Source: Simkania sp. (GTDB lineage Bacteria > Chlamydiota > Chlamydiia > Chlamydiales > Simkaniaceae). From it: DNA of 15,701 bases. Within the stretch, counting starts at the first letter, position 1. Each line of letters opens with the position of its first letter. The position numbers and the translations under genes were made by a program. Location: the NCBI GenBank assembly GCA_028281425.1, contig JANQJX010000135.1, forward strand, positions 1 to 15,701. The letters run 5' to 3'. Shown here piece by piece: positions 1-6,444 of this stretch. The notes under the pieces were generated by a model. It had not been told where the DNA came from. It did not search any database and saw nothing but the letters and a program-made list of their open reading frames with translations.

Positions 1-987
1 TAAAATAATAACAAAATAAAAAAGATTAAGAATAAAAGGAACAATAACAATTAATACGGCATAAAAAATAAATGAGAAAAAAAGAATACGCTTAGAAGAA
101 AAAATTTTATGAAAAAGACGATGCAAGAGACTCGTTCCTAAAATCCAACATCCCCCCATAAGAGCACAAATATCTCCAATATTTGAATTGGAAAGGTGAA
201 ATTTTTGCACAACAAAAGCAGGAACAAAAAGAAAGACAATATTCCAAGAAAAAAGATAGAAAAAGTAAATCAAATAAAGATTTTTAACTGCTTTTGTTTT
301 AATGACCATTTGAATGTTGTGAATTCCTTTGACAAGATCAAATTTCATTTTTGACCTCTCTTTGAGAGTTTCACTAAACCCAAATAAAATAAAAAGGACA
401 TTAAAAAGAGCTAAAATAGCACCGATTAACATAGGAAATGAAGAATCAAATAGGGGGCTAACTTCTGGATCAGAAAGCTTTCCTCCAATGAAAGGGCCCA
501 AGATAAAAGTTAACCCAGCAATAGCTGAACCATAACTGAAATATCTCATCTTTTGATACGGTTCATCGCTAAGATCTGCTAGAGCAGAAAGGCATATTGA
601 TAAATTCCCAGCTCCTATCCCCATAATGAGCCGTGAGATAAAAATTCCAAGGAGAAAATGATGATGAAGGCTTAAGGTGCTTAAAACATATCCAATAAAT
701 GTGAAAAAAGTGGTTAAAACAAGTGCTTTTTTCCTTCCATGATGATCAGCATACTCTCCCAAAATAGGCGCAAAGAAAAACTGCATTAAAGGAAAAACTC
801 CTAAAAAAATCCCAAACATTGTTGCTTTATATGTCAAAGAAACATCAACGCCAAAAAGCTTTTGAGAAGGTTCTAAAAAGAGGGGGGCAAAAATTGGAAA
901 GATAATTGTAGCACCTAAATTATCAACTCCAAATGTCAAAAAAATTGATAAAAGGGAAGAGCGTTGCCTTAGAATATTCTTATCCAT
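1..987 (-). CDS. MFS transporter, DHA1/TetA-like, C-terminus cut by the window edge
   Basis: The frame is open from the ATG at 987 to the left edge, giving 329 codons without a stop; the remaining C-terminal part lies outside. The protein is a string of hydrophobic helices. The first helix has GVDNLG followed by a proline-rich turn, as in TetA-like drug/H+ antiporters. The loop after the second helix carries MFS motif A, GEYADHHGRKK (about residues 77-87), with G, D, G, R and K in place. A further helix reads SRLIMGIGAGNL, like the fourth helix of the family. It should be an inner-membrane secondary transporter; the substrate cannot be read from sequence. It starts 8 nt after the ung stop codon on the same strand, so co-transcription with ung is likely. 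The Shine-Dalgarno sequence is weak. Confidence 0.85.
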   Translation of the reverse strand, partial: MDKNILRQRSSLLSIFLTFGVDNLGATIIFPIFAPLFLEPSQKLFGVDVSLTYKATMFGIFLGVFPLMQFFFAPILGEYADHHGRKKALVLTTFFTFIGYVLSTLSLHHHFLLGIFISRLIMGIGAGNLSICLSALADLSDEPYQKMRYFSYGSAIAGLTFILGPFIGGKLSDPEVSPLFDSSFPMLIGAILALFNVLFILFGFSETLKERSKMKFDLVKGIHNIQMVIKTKAVKNLYLIYFFYLFSWNIVFLFVPAFVVQKFHLSNSNIGDICALMGGCWILGTSLLHRLFHKIFSSKRILFFSFIFYAVLIVIVPFILNLFYFVIIL

Positions 988-995
988 ACTAAAAC

Positions 996-1703
996 TTAAG
1001 TGCTAAAGCCTTTTAAATGGGACTCATCCAATGACCAATCAATAGGATCTTTTCCCCATTTTTTCAAGTAATTGTTTGTTTTAGAGAAATGGCGGCATCC
1101 AAAAAATTGCGATGCAGAATAAGGGGAGGGATGCGCACAAACAAAAACTTCATGAGGATGATCTAAATGATTTAAGATTGTCTCACATTTTTCTCTTGCC
1201 GATTTTCCCCAAAGAAGAAATACAAGAGGATCTTTTCTTAAACAGAGCTTTTCAATGATTGCATCAGTAAAAGTTTCCCATCCTTTTCCATAATGAGATC
1301 TTGGCTCTTTTGCACGTACTGTCAAAGTAGCATTAAGAAGTAAAACTCCTTGATTTGCCCATTTTTCCAAGCACCCATGTGAAGCTATTGAAATTCCAAG
1401 ATCGTCATACAGCTCTTTATAAATATTTTTAAGAGAAGGGGGTATTGGAATATTTCTTTGAACACTAAAAGAGAGGCCATGTGCTTGCCTTTCCCCATGA
1501 TAGGGATCTTGTCCCATAATGACTACTTTTACCTGTTTAAAAGGTGTTTTACGAAGAGCATTAAAAACCAGATTTTCTGGAGGGTAAAAAATATATCCTT
1601 TTTTTTTCTCTTGATCTAAAAAAGATTTCAACTCCTTAATATAAGGTTTTTGTAGTTCATTTAAAAGAACTTGATACCAACTCTTTTCTAAGGTCATTGC
1701 CAT
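996..1703 (-). CDS. ung: Uracil-DNA glycosylase, family 1
   Basis: The 235-residue protein removes uracil from DNA in base excision repair. The water-activating loop GQDPYH is at 64-69, with the catalytic Asp at 66. The PPSLKNIY segment is at 88-95, the uracil-recognition strand LLLN at 121-124, GWETFTD at 141-147, and the catalytic His at 191 in the leucine loop. The length is normal for the family, and the C-terminus ends in the usual PIDW region. One oddity: the leucine loop reads HPSPYS, so Tyr195 replaces the leucine that normally enters the DNA minor groove after base flipping, and the next residues are ASQFFGC instead of the usual AxRGFFGC. The start is at 1703; a second ATG two codons in (1697) is also possible. 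The stop codon of a small upstream frame overlaps this start region. The MFS gene follows 8 nt downstream. Confidence 0.97.
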   Translation of the reverse strand: MAMTLEKSWYQVLLNELQKPYIKELKSFLDQEKKKGYIFYPPENLVFNALRKTPFKQVKVVIMGQDPYHGERQAHGLSFSVQRNIPIPPSLKNIYKELYDDLGISIASHGCLEKWANQGVLLLNATLTVRAKEPRSHYGKGWETFTDAIIEKLCLRKDPLVFLLWGKSAREKCETILNHLDHPHEVFVCAHPSPYSASQFFGCRHFSKTNNYLKKWGKDPIDWSLDESHLKGFST

Positions 1704-1792
1704 ATCAACATCCGTTTTTCTTCTAGTTCATTCCTTAAAGAGATCCATTTTAGGATTGTTGCAAGCTGAAACAGATCTTCCAAACTCATCAT
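1694..1792 (-). CDS. Candidate small protein overlapping the ung start (hypothetical)
   Basis: A 32-codon frame begins with a double ATG at 1792 and ends in a TGA at 1694-1696 that overlaps the second ATG of ung (an ATGA arrangement). The peptide starts MMSLEDLFQLATILKW and ends ELEEKRMLIWQ; it is amphipathic and looks helical. The frame stays open upstream for about 20 more codons to a stop near 1853, without an obvious ATG. No good Shine-Dalgarno sequence precedes it, and ung also lacks a strong one, so translational coupling is possible. It may be a real leader or small protein, the tail of a decayed gene, or chance. I do not recognise it. Confidence 0.3.
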   Translation of the reverse strand: MMSLEDLFQLATILKWISLRNELEEKRMLIWQ

Positions 1793-1901
1793 TTCAACTT
1801 GTCGTACACTTTTCTTCTTGGTTAAAAACAAGTTTACTCGATTTCTCTGAAAAAATCATTCTAAATTTTAAAAATCATTAGCCTGCATTTCTCACCATCT
1901 C

Positions 1902-1970
1902 TAAAAATCCACATGCCCTGTTTTCCGATACATCTAATAAATTCTTTTAGGTGAGGTTGCAAACTTACCC
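1902..1970 (+). repeat. Dispersed repeat copy A, left arm of the inverted repeat around tRNA-Pro
   Basis: The inner 35 bp (1936-1970) match the reverse complement of 2319-2353 at 34 of 35 positions. The outer part (1902-1950) also aligns with 9843-9892 on the same strand over about 50 bp at roughly three quarters identity with one gap. The similarity among copies stops sharply at both sides. It could be the end of a decayed mobile element or an intergenic repeat family. Confidence 0.8.
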
Positions 1971-2065
1971 AGCTGATTATGGAAGAGAAATCCAATCAGA
2001 AACCTCTACTCAAATGGGGATTAGCCAAAAAGGTCATTTCCAATCGACTCAAATGAGTGATGCAA

Positions 2066-2092
2066 AGTCTCATCATGCCCCCTTATGAGACT
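2066..2092. repeat. Perfect 8-bp hairpin just upstream of the tRNA-Pro promoter
   Basis: AGTCTCAT (2066-2073) and ATGAGACT (2085-2092) form an exact inverted repeat with an 11-nt C-rich loop. It ends one base before the TTGACA hexamer at 2094. There is no T-run after it, so it is not a standard terminator. A role as an operator or as the end of an element are both open. Confidence 0.55.
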
Positions 2093-2093
2093 G

Positions 2094-2122
2094 TTGACAA
2101 ATACCTCCCTTACTTCTACCCT
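2094..2122 (+). promoter_or_regulatory. Probable sigma-70-type promoter of tRNA-Pro
   Basis: A perfect -35 hexamer, TTGACA (2094-2099), is followed after 17 bp by TACCCT (2117-2122), a weak -10. Transcription would start near 2129, about seven bases before the mature tRNA 5' end at 2136, a normal leader for a bacterial tRNA gene. Confidence 0.55.
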
Positions 2123-2135
2123 AATTCTTTCATTT

Positions 2136-2210
2136 CTGGGTGTAGCGCAGCTTGGCCAGCGCACTAGCATGGGGTGTTAGGGGTCGGAGGTTCGAATCCT
2201 CTCACCCAGA
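2136..2210 (+). tRNA. tRNA-Pro, anticodon GGG
   Basis: All four arms fold. The acceptor CTGGGTG (2136-2142) pairs perfectly with CACCCAG (2203-2209). The D stem is GCGC/GCGC. The anticodon stem CTAGC/GTTAG closes the loop ATGGGGT, so the anticodon is GGG (2171-2173). The T arm contains TTCGAAT. The C1:G72 pair with A73 is the identity signature of bacterial tRNA-Pro. CCA is not encoded, so the 3' end depends on CCA-adding enzyme. The gene stands alone, with its own promoter-like sequence, between the arms of a 35-bp inverted repeat. Confidence 0.96.
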
Positions 2211-2434
2211 TTTCTTTTTTTCTTAAAATTCACCTAACTCATTCTTTAGAGACAAACAAATCTGAAAGTTCAAAAAAAGAACGGTTTTTTGCAGAGGAAA
2301 ACTAAGAAATTCTCCAATGGGTAAGTTTGCAACCTCACCTAACAGAATTTATTGGATATCCCAGAGAAATAGAGTATCATGCGGGTTAATTATGGGTTTT
2401 GGATTTATGAAACAGGCAATCTCAATAGAATGTT
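2211..2434. other. Intergenic stretch downstream of tRNA-Pro
   Basis: A T-rich run follows the tRNA directly (from 2211) and could end its transcript. A short GTTC/GAAC hairpin followed by GGTTTTTT lies near 2267-2292 and is a second weak terminator candidate. Repeat copy B covers 2319-2376. I see no gene here. Confidence 0.4.
2319..2376 (-). repeat. Dispersed repeat copy B, right arm of the inverted repeat around tRNA-Pro
   Basis: On the minus strand this matches copy A over 35 bp with one mismatch (core 2319-2353). Its outer part, including CTGGGATATCCAATAAA, is closer to copy C at 9843-9892 than copy A is. The arms are about 348 bp apart and face each other across the tRNA gene. Confidence 0.8.
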
Positions 2435-2608
2435 TGTGGAAAACTGTCTCTTTTTTATGTTCATAACTCAAACAAAACATGTCGACATGCACAAAGAAAA
2501 AAAAGTCATCAACATTTTAACCTTTTTTAGACAGATTATGAACATTCCCATTTCTCTTACAAAATTTCGAGTTATCAACATTTCCACATAGATAAGAAGA
2601 AGAAGAAG
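2435..2608. promoter_or_regulatory. Cluster of DnaA-box-like 9-mers in AT-rich DNA (candidate origin or DnaA-bound region)
   Basis: Compared with the consensus TTATCCACA, 2572-2580 reads TTATCAACA (one mismatch) and 2435-2443 on the minus strand reads TTTTCCACA (one mismatch). ATTTCCACA (2580-2588), TCATCAACA (2506-2514) and TTATGAACA (2536-2544) each have two mismatches. The tandem pair at 2572-2588 is followed at once by (AAG)5 at 2594-2608, which resembles the trinucleotide DnaA-trio arrangement next to DnaA boxes at some bacterial origins. A 12-bp palindrome, CATGTCGACATG, sits at 2478-2489. There is no exact consensus box, so this is only a candidate. Confidence 0.25.
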
Positions 2609-2613
2609 AAATT

Positions 2614-2627
2614 AGAGATAAATCTCT
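2614..2627. promoter_or_regulatory. Dyad upstream of the acyltransferase-ispA operon
   Basis: AGAGAT and ATCTCT form a perfect 6-bp inverted repeat separated by AA. Outer arms AGAAGAA (just before) and TTCTTCT (near 2635-2641) can extend the fold. It lies about 50 bp before the start codon at 2679 and could be an operator or a leader hairpin. Confidence 0.35.
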
Positions 2628-2678
2628 TGATCTTTTCTTCTATTGAACAAATCCATCCTTTTGGAATATCCTAGTTAA

Positions 2679-3338
2679 ATGTTGCATCCCCTTTTCCCAC
2701 ATCACTTCTTTAATCTTACTTCTTTTCAACACGCCTTCCTTTTTCAGGAAAAGCCGGTATGGTTAGCTTTAAAAGAACTTGAAGTTTTTTTTCATCATGT
2801 TGAACTTGGAAAGATAGAATGCAATGTTCCAAGTTCAGTCACTCTTATAAATCCTAAATTGATTTCTATTGGAAAAGGGACCCGCATTCAACCTGGAGCT
2901 TATATTGAGGGGCCTTGCTTGATTGGAAGAAATTGTGAGGTGCGTCACTTGGCTTATGTCCGTTCTTATGTTTTAATGGGAGATGGATGTGTCGTTGGAC
3001 ATGCAACAGAAGTCAAAAGAGCCATTTTTTTAAATGGAGCTAAGGCTCCCCATTTCAATTATGTTGGAGACTCTATTTTGGGTAATCAAGTAAATTTAGG
3101 GGCAGGAGTCATCTGTGCTAATTATCGTTTAGATCAAGAAGAGGTTACGATTTGTGTTGGAAAAGAAATATTGAAAACAGGTTTTAAAAAATTAGGAGCT
3201 ATTATTGGAGATGCTACTTTTATTGGGTGTCATACTGTTTTAAACCCGGGACTTCTTCTGAGAAAAAATTCAAAAATAGGTCCTCTTAAATCTGTTTTGA
3301 CATCTAATTTAAAAAGGGAAAGCTTTTTTCATGTTTGA
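2679..3338 (+). CDS. Left-handed beta-helix acyltransferase, like the GlmU C-terminal domain alone
   Basis: The 219-residue protein shows hexapeptide-repeat spacing from about residue 52 to 205. The region KAPHFNYVGDSILG (122-135) matches the acetyltransferase active site of GlmU (KANHLSYLGDAEIG in E. coli), with His125 at the position of the catalytic His363. It is followed by NLGAG (139-143) and ANY (147-149), like GlmU NIGAG and CNY. The N-terminal uridylyltransferase domain is absent: about 50 residues without a nucleotide-binding GGxGTRM motif precede the helix. The expected reaction is acetyl or other acyl transfer to a sugar phosphate or nucleotide sugar in cell-envelope precursor synthesis. 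The start is fixed because the codon immediately before the ATG is TAA; the Shine-Dalgarno sequence is poor. The last 8 nt overlap ispA, so the two genes form an operon. Confidence 0.8.
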   Translation: MLHPLFPHHFFNLTSFQHAFLFQEKPVWLALKELEVFFHHVELGKIECNVPSSVTLINPKLISIGKGTRIQPGAYIEGPCLIGRNCEVRHLAYVRSYVLMGDGCVVGHATEVKRAIFLNGAKAPHFNYVGDSILGNQVNLGAGVICANYRLDQEEVTICVGKEILKTGFKKLGAIIGDATFIGCHTVLNPGLLLRKNSKIGPLKSVLTSNLKRESFFHV

Positions 3339-4215
3339 TCTTTCTTTTTTAGATTCTTATAAAGAAGTATTTGAGAGCCATTTGAGAAAACGTATTCCTT
3401 TAATAGGAGAAAAGAATCTACTGCGCGATGCATGCGAATATGCCCTCTTAAATGGAGGGAAAAGATTGCGTCCTATTATTGTTTTGCTAGTTGCTGAAGG
3501 ATTGGGGATGAAGCGAGAGGTTTATTTACCTGCTCTTTCTGTTGAGTTTTTTCATACAGCTTCTTTAATTGTTGATGACTTACCTTGTATGGATGATGAT
3601 GATAAAAGGCGTAACCAACCCACTTTACATAAGGTTTTTGGAGAAGCGGTTGCGCTTCTTGCAAGTTATGCTCTTATTACAGAGGGGTTTCATTTAATTT
3701 CTCAGAGCTCTAAGAGGTTTTTTGAAACTTCTAAAGACTCGGATCAGGTGGGGATGATTGCCTTGGAATGTGCTTCAAAGGCTGCCGGTTTTTCTGGGGC
3801 TACAGGAGGACAGTTTCTTGATCTTTTTTGTCATAAAGGAAAGGTAGGCAAGCTTAAAGAGGCCATAAGAAAAAAGACGGGAACTCTTTTTGAGGTTGCT
3901 TTTACTTTTGGGTTTCTTTTCGGGGGAGGGCAGCTTTCTCTTATTGATGAACTCAAAAAGGGGGCTTATCATTTTGGGATGGCTTTTCAAATTGCTGATG
4001 ATGTTTATGATCTAGAGCAGGATAGAAGAGGGAAAAAGCCTTTAAATCTTGCTCTTGTTTTGGGGGTTGAGGCTGCAACGTTTCTTTTTGAAAAAGAAAT
4101 CAAGGCCTTTGAAGCCCAAATGAAAAAACTTGAGATTTTTAATTTAAAATTTGAGCTTCTTTCCCGTTTTTTAAGTGATCAAGTCAAAGCAAGAACTTCT
4201 TCTTCCTGCAACTGA
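3331..4215 (+). CDS. ispA: Short-chain trans-prenyl diphosphate synthase (FPP/GGPP synthase)
   Basis: The 294-residue protein condenses isopentenyl diphosphate with allylic diphosphates. GGKRLRP is at 42-48. The first Asp-rich motif, DDLPCMD (82-88), is followed by DDDKRR. GGQFLDL is at 159-165, and the second Asp-rich motif DDVYD is at 223-227. The two-residue insertion in the first motif is the bacterial FPPS/type II GGPPS form. The fifth residue before it is Ala77, where bacterial FPP synthases usually have Tyr; a small residue there is known to allow longer products, so GGPP is a likely product. The ATG overlaps the end of the acyltransferase gene by 8 nt (ATGTTTGA). The last 37 bp are antisense to the 3' end of recA. 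Confidence 0.92.
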   Translation: MFDLSFLDSYKEVFESHLRKRIPLIGEKNLLRDACEYALLNGGKRLRPIIVLLVAEGLGMKREVYLPALSVEFFHTASLIVDDLPCMDDDDKRRNQPTLHKVFGEAVALLASYALITEGFHLISQSSKRFFETSKDSDQVGMIALECASKAAGFSGATGGQFLDLFCHKGKVGKLKEAIRKKTGTLFEVAFTFGFLFGGGQLSLIDELKKGAYHFGMAFQIADDVYDLEQDRRGKKPLNLALVLGVEAATFLFEKEIKAFEAQMKKLEIFNLKFELLSRFLSDQVKARTSSSCN

Positions 4216-5213
4216 TTGATTTTCTTTAAAATTTGAGTTTCAATTTCTTCAATCAGTTTAGGGTTTTTTTTGATTTCTTCTCTTACGGTTTCTTTTCCTT
4301 GACCAAGACGGCTTCCCTTATAACTATACCAAGCCCCCTTTTTATCAAGAATTCCTTTTTCAACACCGAGATCAATCAATGAACCAACACGTGAAATTCC
4401 CTCATTGAAAAGAATATCAAATTCTGCAATGCGAAAAGGAGGTGCCATTTTATTTTTGACAACTTTCACTTTAATGCGATTTCCCACGTCTATATTGTCA
4501 TTTCCTTTAATCGAGCCTGTGCGTCGGATTTCCATGCGGATCGAAGAGTAAAATTTAAGGGCTCTTCCTCCTGGTGTTGTTTCGGGATTGCCAAACATTT
4601 TTCCTATTTGTTCTCGAATTTGGTTAATGAAGACAGCGCATGTTTTGGTTTTAGAAAGAGTTGAAGTGAGTTTTCTAAGTCCTTGAGACATTAATCGAGC
4701 TTGGAGTCCAATAGAAGCATCTCCAATTTCTCCTTCTAATTCTGATTTGGGAACAAGAGCTGCAACTGAATCAATCACAATAAGATCGATGGCATTAGAA
4801 CGTGAAAGTATTTCAGCAATATTAAGAGCGTCCTCGCCGCAGTCGGGTTGAGAGATCATAAGCTCATTTAAATTGACTCCGATTTTAGCTGCGTATCCGG
4901 GGTCAAGTGCATGTTCAGCATCGATATAAGCTGCTTTTCCTCCCTTTTTTTGGCAGTTGGCAACAATATGGGTTGCAAGAGTGGACTTACCTGAGGATTC
5001 AGGGCCATAAACTTCAATGATACGTCCTCTTGGAACACCTCCAATTCCTAAAGCAATGTCAAGTGAAAGAGCACCTGTTGGAATTGTATTGACTGAGGAT
5101 TTGTTGGAATGATCTCCAAGGGACATAATAGATCCCTCTCCAAACTGCTTTTCGATATAAGAAATAGCAAGCTCTAGCGCTTTTTTCTTTGCTGCATCTT
5201 CTGGGGTAGACAT
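4179..5213 (-). CDS. recA: Recombinase RecA
   Basis: The 344-residue protein is full length. The Walker A motif GPESSGKST is at 70-78, the catalytic Glu in IDAEHALDP at about 100, and the Walker B strand LIVID at 144-148. The L2 DNA-binding loop region [12 protein letters not shown] is near 197-208, followed by [14 protein letters not shown]. It forms ATP-dependent filaments on single-stranded DNA for homologous recombination and repair. The C-terminal tail is Glu-rich as usual ([11 protein letters not shown]). The ATG at 5213 has a Shine-Dalgarno AGGTG. Its 3' end overlaps ispA convergently by 37 bp, leaving no room for an intergenic terminator. It is divergent from glk. I saw no SOS-box-like operator upstream. 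Confidence 0.98.
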   Translation of the reverse strand: MSTPEDAAKKKALELAISYIEKQFGEGSIMSLGDHSNKSSVNTIPTGALSLDIALGIGGVPRGRIIEVYGPESSGKSTLATHIVANCQKKGGKAAYIDAEHALDPGYAAKIGVNLNELMISQPDCGEDALNIAEILSRSNAIDLIVIDSVAALVPKSELEGEIGDASIGLQARLMSQGLRKLTSTLSKTKTCAVFINQIREQIGKMFGNPETTPGGRALKFYSSIRMEIRRTGSIKGNDNIDVGNRIKVKVVKNKMAPPFRIAEFDILFNEGISRVGSLIDLGVEKGILDKKGAWYSYKGSRLGQGKETVREEIKKNPKLIEEIETQILKKINQLQEEEVLALT

Positions 5214-5302
5214 AGAAACACCTTTTTTCTTTTTTAAATGACTGCTCTTATGAAGATCACTCTCTGTAGAATGAAAAGTTCTTCTTTTTTAGTTTAGCAG
5301 AT

Positions 5303-5331
5303 TTGATTCCTTTATCTATAGAAGATAAAAA
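5303..5331 (+). promoter_or_regulatory. Possible glk promoter containing a 7-bp dyad
   Basis: TTGATT (5303-5308) and TAAAAA (5326-5331) are spaced by 17 bp, a modest sigma-70 match upstream of glk. Inside it, TTTATCT (5311-5317) and AGATAAA (5323-5329) form a perfect inverted repeat around a 5-bp spacer, overlapping the -10. This is the position expected of an operator. It also lies in the recA upstream region, so it could serve either gene. Confidence 0.35.
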
Positions 5332-5367
5332 TTCAAAGATTTGTTAACTCTAGAAAAAGGAGAAAAT

Positions 5368-6348
5368 ATGATTTATTTAGCTGGAGATATTGGGGGAACA
5401 AAAACCCACCTTGCCCTTTATAAACAAGAATTTGATCAAAATCATTTGATCAGGGAAAGGAAATTTAAGAGTCAAAACTATTCTGACTTGGAAGCAATCA
5501 TTTCCATCTTTTTATCAGATGGAAATGAAAAAGTTGATTGCATCTGTTTAGGAATTGCAGGTCCTGTGCGAAAAGGAAAGGCAGAGGCGACGAATCTTCC
5601 TTGGCTTGTTGATGCGGATAGGATTTCTAGAGAACTAAAAATTGAAAAAGTAAGGTTAATTAACGATCTCGAAGCAAATGCTTATGGGTTAAAAATGCTT
5701 CGCAAAGATGAATTTTGCATTCTCAATCAGGGGAATTGCAAGGTAGAGGGAAATCAAGCAATGGTATCGGCGGGAACGGGTCTTGGAGAAGTAGGGATTT
5801 ATTTTGATGGGAAAAAACATCATCCCTTTGCTTGTGAAGGAGGGCATAGTGATTTTGCTCCAAGAAATGAGCTTGAGGATGATTTGCTTTTTTATTTAAG
5901 AAAAAAATTCGATCATGTTTCTTATGAAAGAGTCTTATCAGGACCAGGTCTTTACAACATCTACCGTTTTTTGATAGATAGCAAAAGGGAAGAAAAAGAT
6001 CCGAAGCAGTTTGAGATGATAGAAAGTGGAGATGCTCCTCGTATGATTTCTGATTTGGGTCTGAAAAAAAAATCGAAAGCAACTATAAAAACACTTGAGA
6101 TTTTCAGTAGTATTTATGGTGCTGAATTGGGGAATGTTGCACTTAAAATATTTGCTCTTGGAGGGCTTTTTTTAGGAGGGGGCATTGCTCCCAAGATTTT
6201 AGAGGTTCTGAAAAAAGAAGCATTTATGGAAGCTTTTTTGGATAAAGGGCGGTTTGCTGATTTATTGCATACAATTCCAATTCAAGTTGTTTTGAATGAA
6301 AATGCAGCTCTTCTCGGTTCTATTTATTTTGCTCAAAATCTTATGTGA
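5368..6348 (+). CDS. glk: Glucokinase (E. coli Glk type)
   Basis: The protein phosphorylates glucose with ATP to glucose 6-phosphate. I chose the ATG at 5368 over an in-frame TTG at 5341 because AAAGGAG lies just 5 nt before it and the product then begins MIYLAGDIGGTKT, as family members do. This gives 326 residues. With this start the active-site residues fall at the same numbers as in E. coli Glk: N99-D100 in LINDLEANA, E157 and H160 in EGGHSDFAP, and E187 in YERVLSGPGL. The phosphate-binding loop DIGGTKT is at 7-13, SAGTGLG at 134-140, and LGGGIAP near the C-terminus. Chlamydiaceae import glucose 6-phosphate and lack this enzyme; environmental chlamydiae have it, so it suggests use of free glucose. 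Confidence 0.95.
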   Translation: MIYLAGDIGGTKTHLALYKQEFDQNHLIRERKFKSQNYSDLEAIISIFLSDGNEKVDCICLGIAGPVRKGKAEATNLPWLVDADRISRELKIEKVRLINDLEANAYGLKMLRKDEFCILNQGNCKVEGNQAMVSAGTGLGEVGIYFDGKKHHPFACEGGHSDFAPRNELEDDLLFYLRKKFDHVSYERVLSGPGLYNIYRFLIDSKREEKDPKQFEMIESGDAPRMISDLGLKKKSKATIKTLEIFSSIYGAELGNVALKIFALGGLFLGGGIAPKILEVLKKEAFMEAFLDKGRFADLLHTIPIQVVLNENAALLGSIYFAQNLM

Positions 6349-6444
6349 GGAGAAGAATTAAGATCTCAACCTTATCTATTCAAAAAAATCTTTTAACACT
6401 CTTTTGCGTAAGGTGAGTTAATTATTTTAAAAAATAAATCACAT

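Larger units (their letters stand above)
1793..2093. other. Intergenic stretch upstream of tRNA-Pro
   Basis: Apart from the repeat copy at 1902-1970 and the hairpin at 2066-2092, described separately, I see no gene. Short frames exist, for example a 24-codon basic peptide beginning MEEKSNQK just after the repeat, but none has a recognisable product or convincing start signals. Confidence 0.5.

Noticed and set aside
329..535. Plus-strand frame of 68 codons
   Set aside because: It lies antisense within the MFS transporter, whose frame has clear family motifs.
2379..2591. Plus-strand frame of 70 codons between tRNA-Pro and the acyltransferase gene
   Set aside because: It has no Shine-Dalgarno sequence and no recognisable motif, starts beside a repeat, and spans the DnaA-box-like cluster; the composition is what AT-rich non-coding DNA gives.
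5341..5367. TTG start for glk at 5341
   Set aside because: It would add nine residues ahead of the conserved MIYLAGDIGG and lacks a ribosome-binding site, whereas the ATG at 5368 has AAAGGAG in place.
6365..6417. Inverted repeat CTCAACCTTA/TAAGGTGAG between glk and dnaB as a shared terminator
   Set aside because: The arms are 34 nt apart with a bulge and no following T-run, so it is too weak to call.
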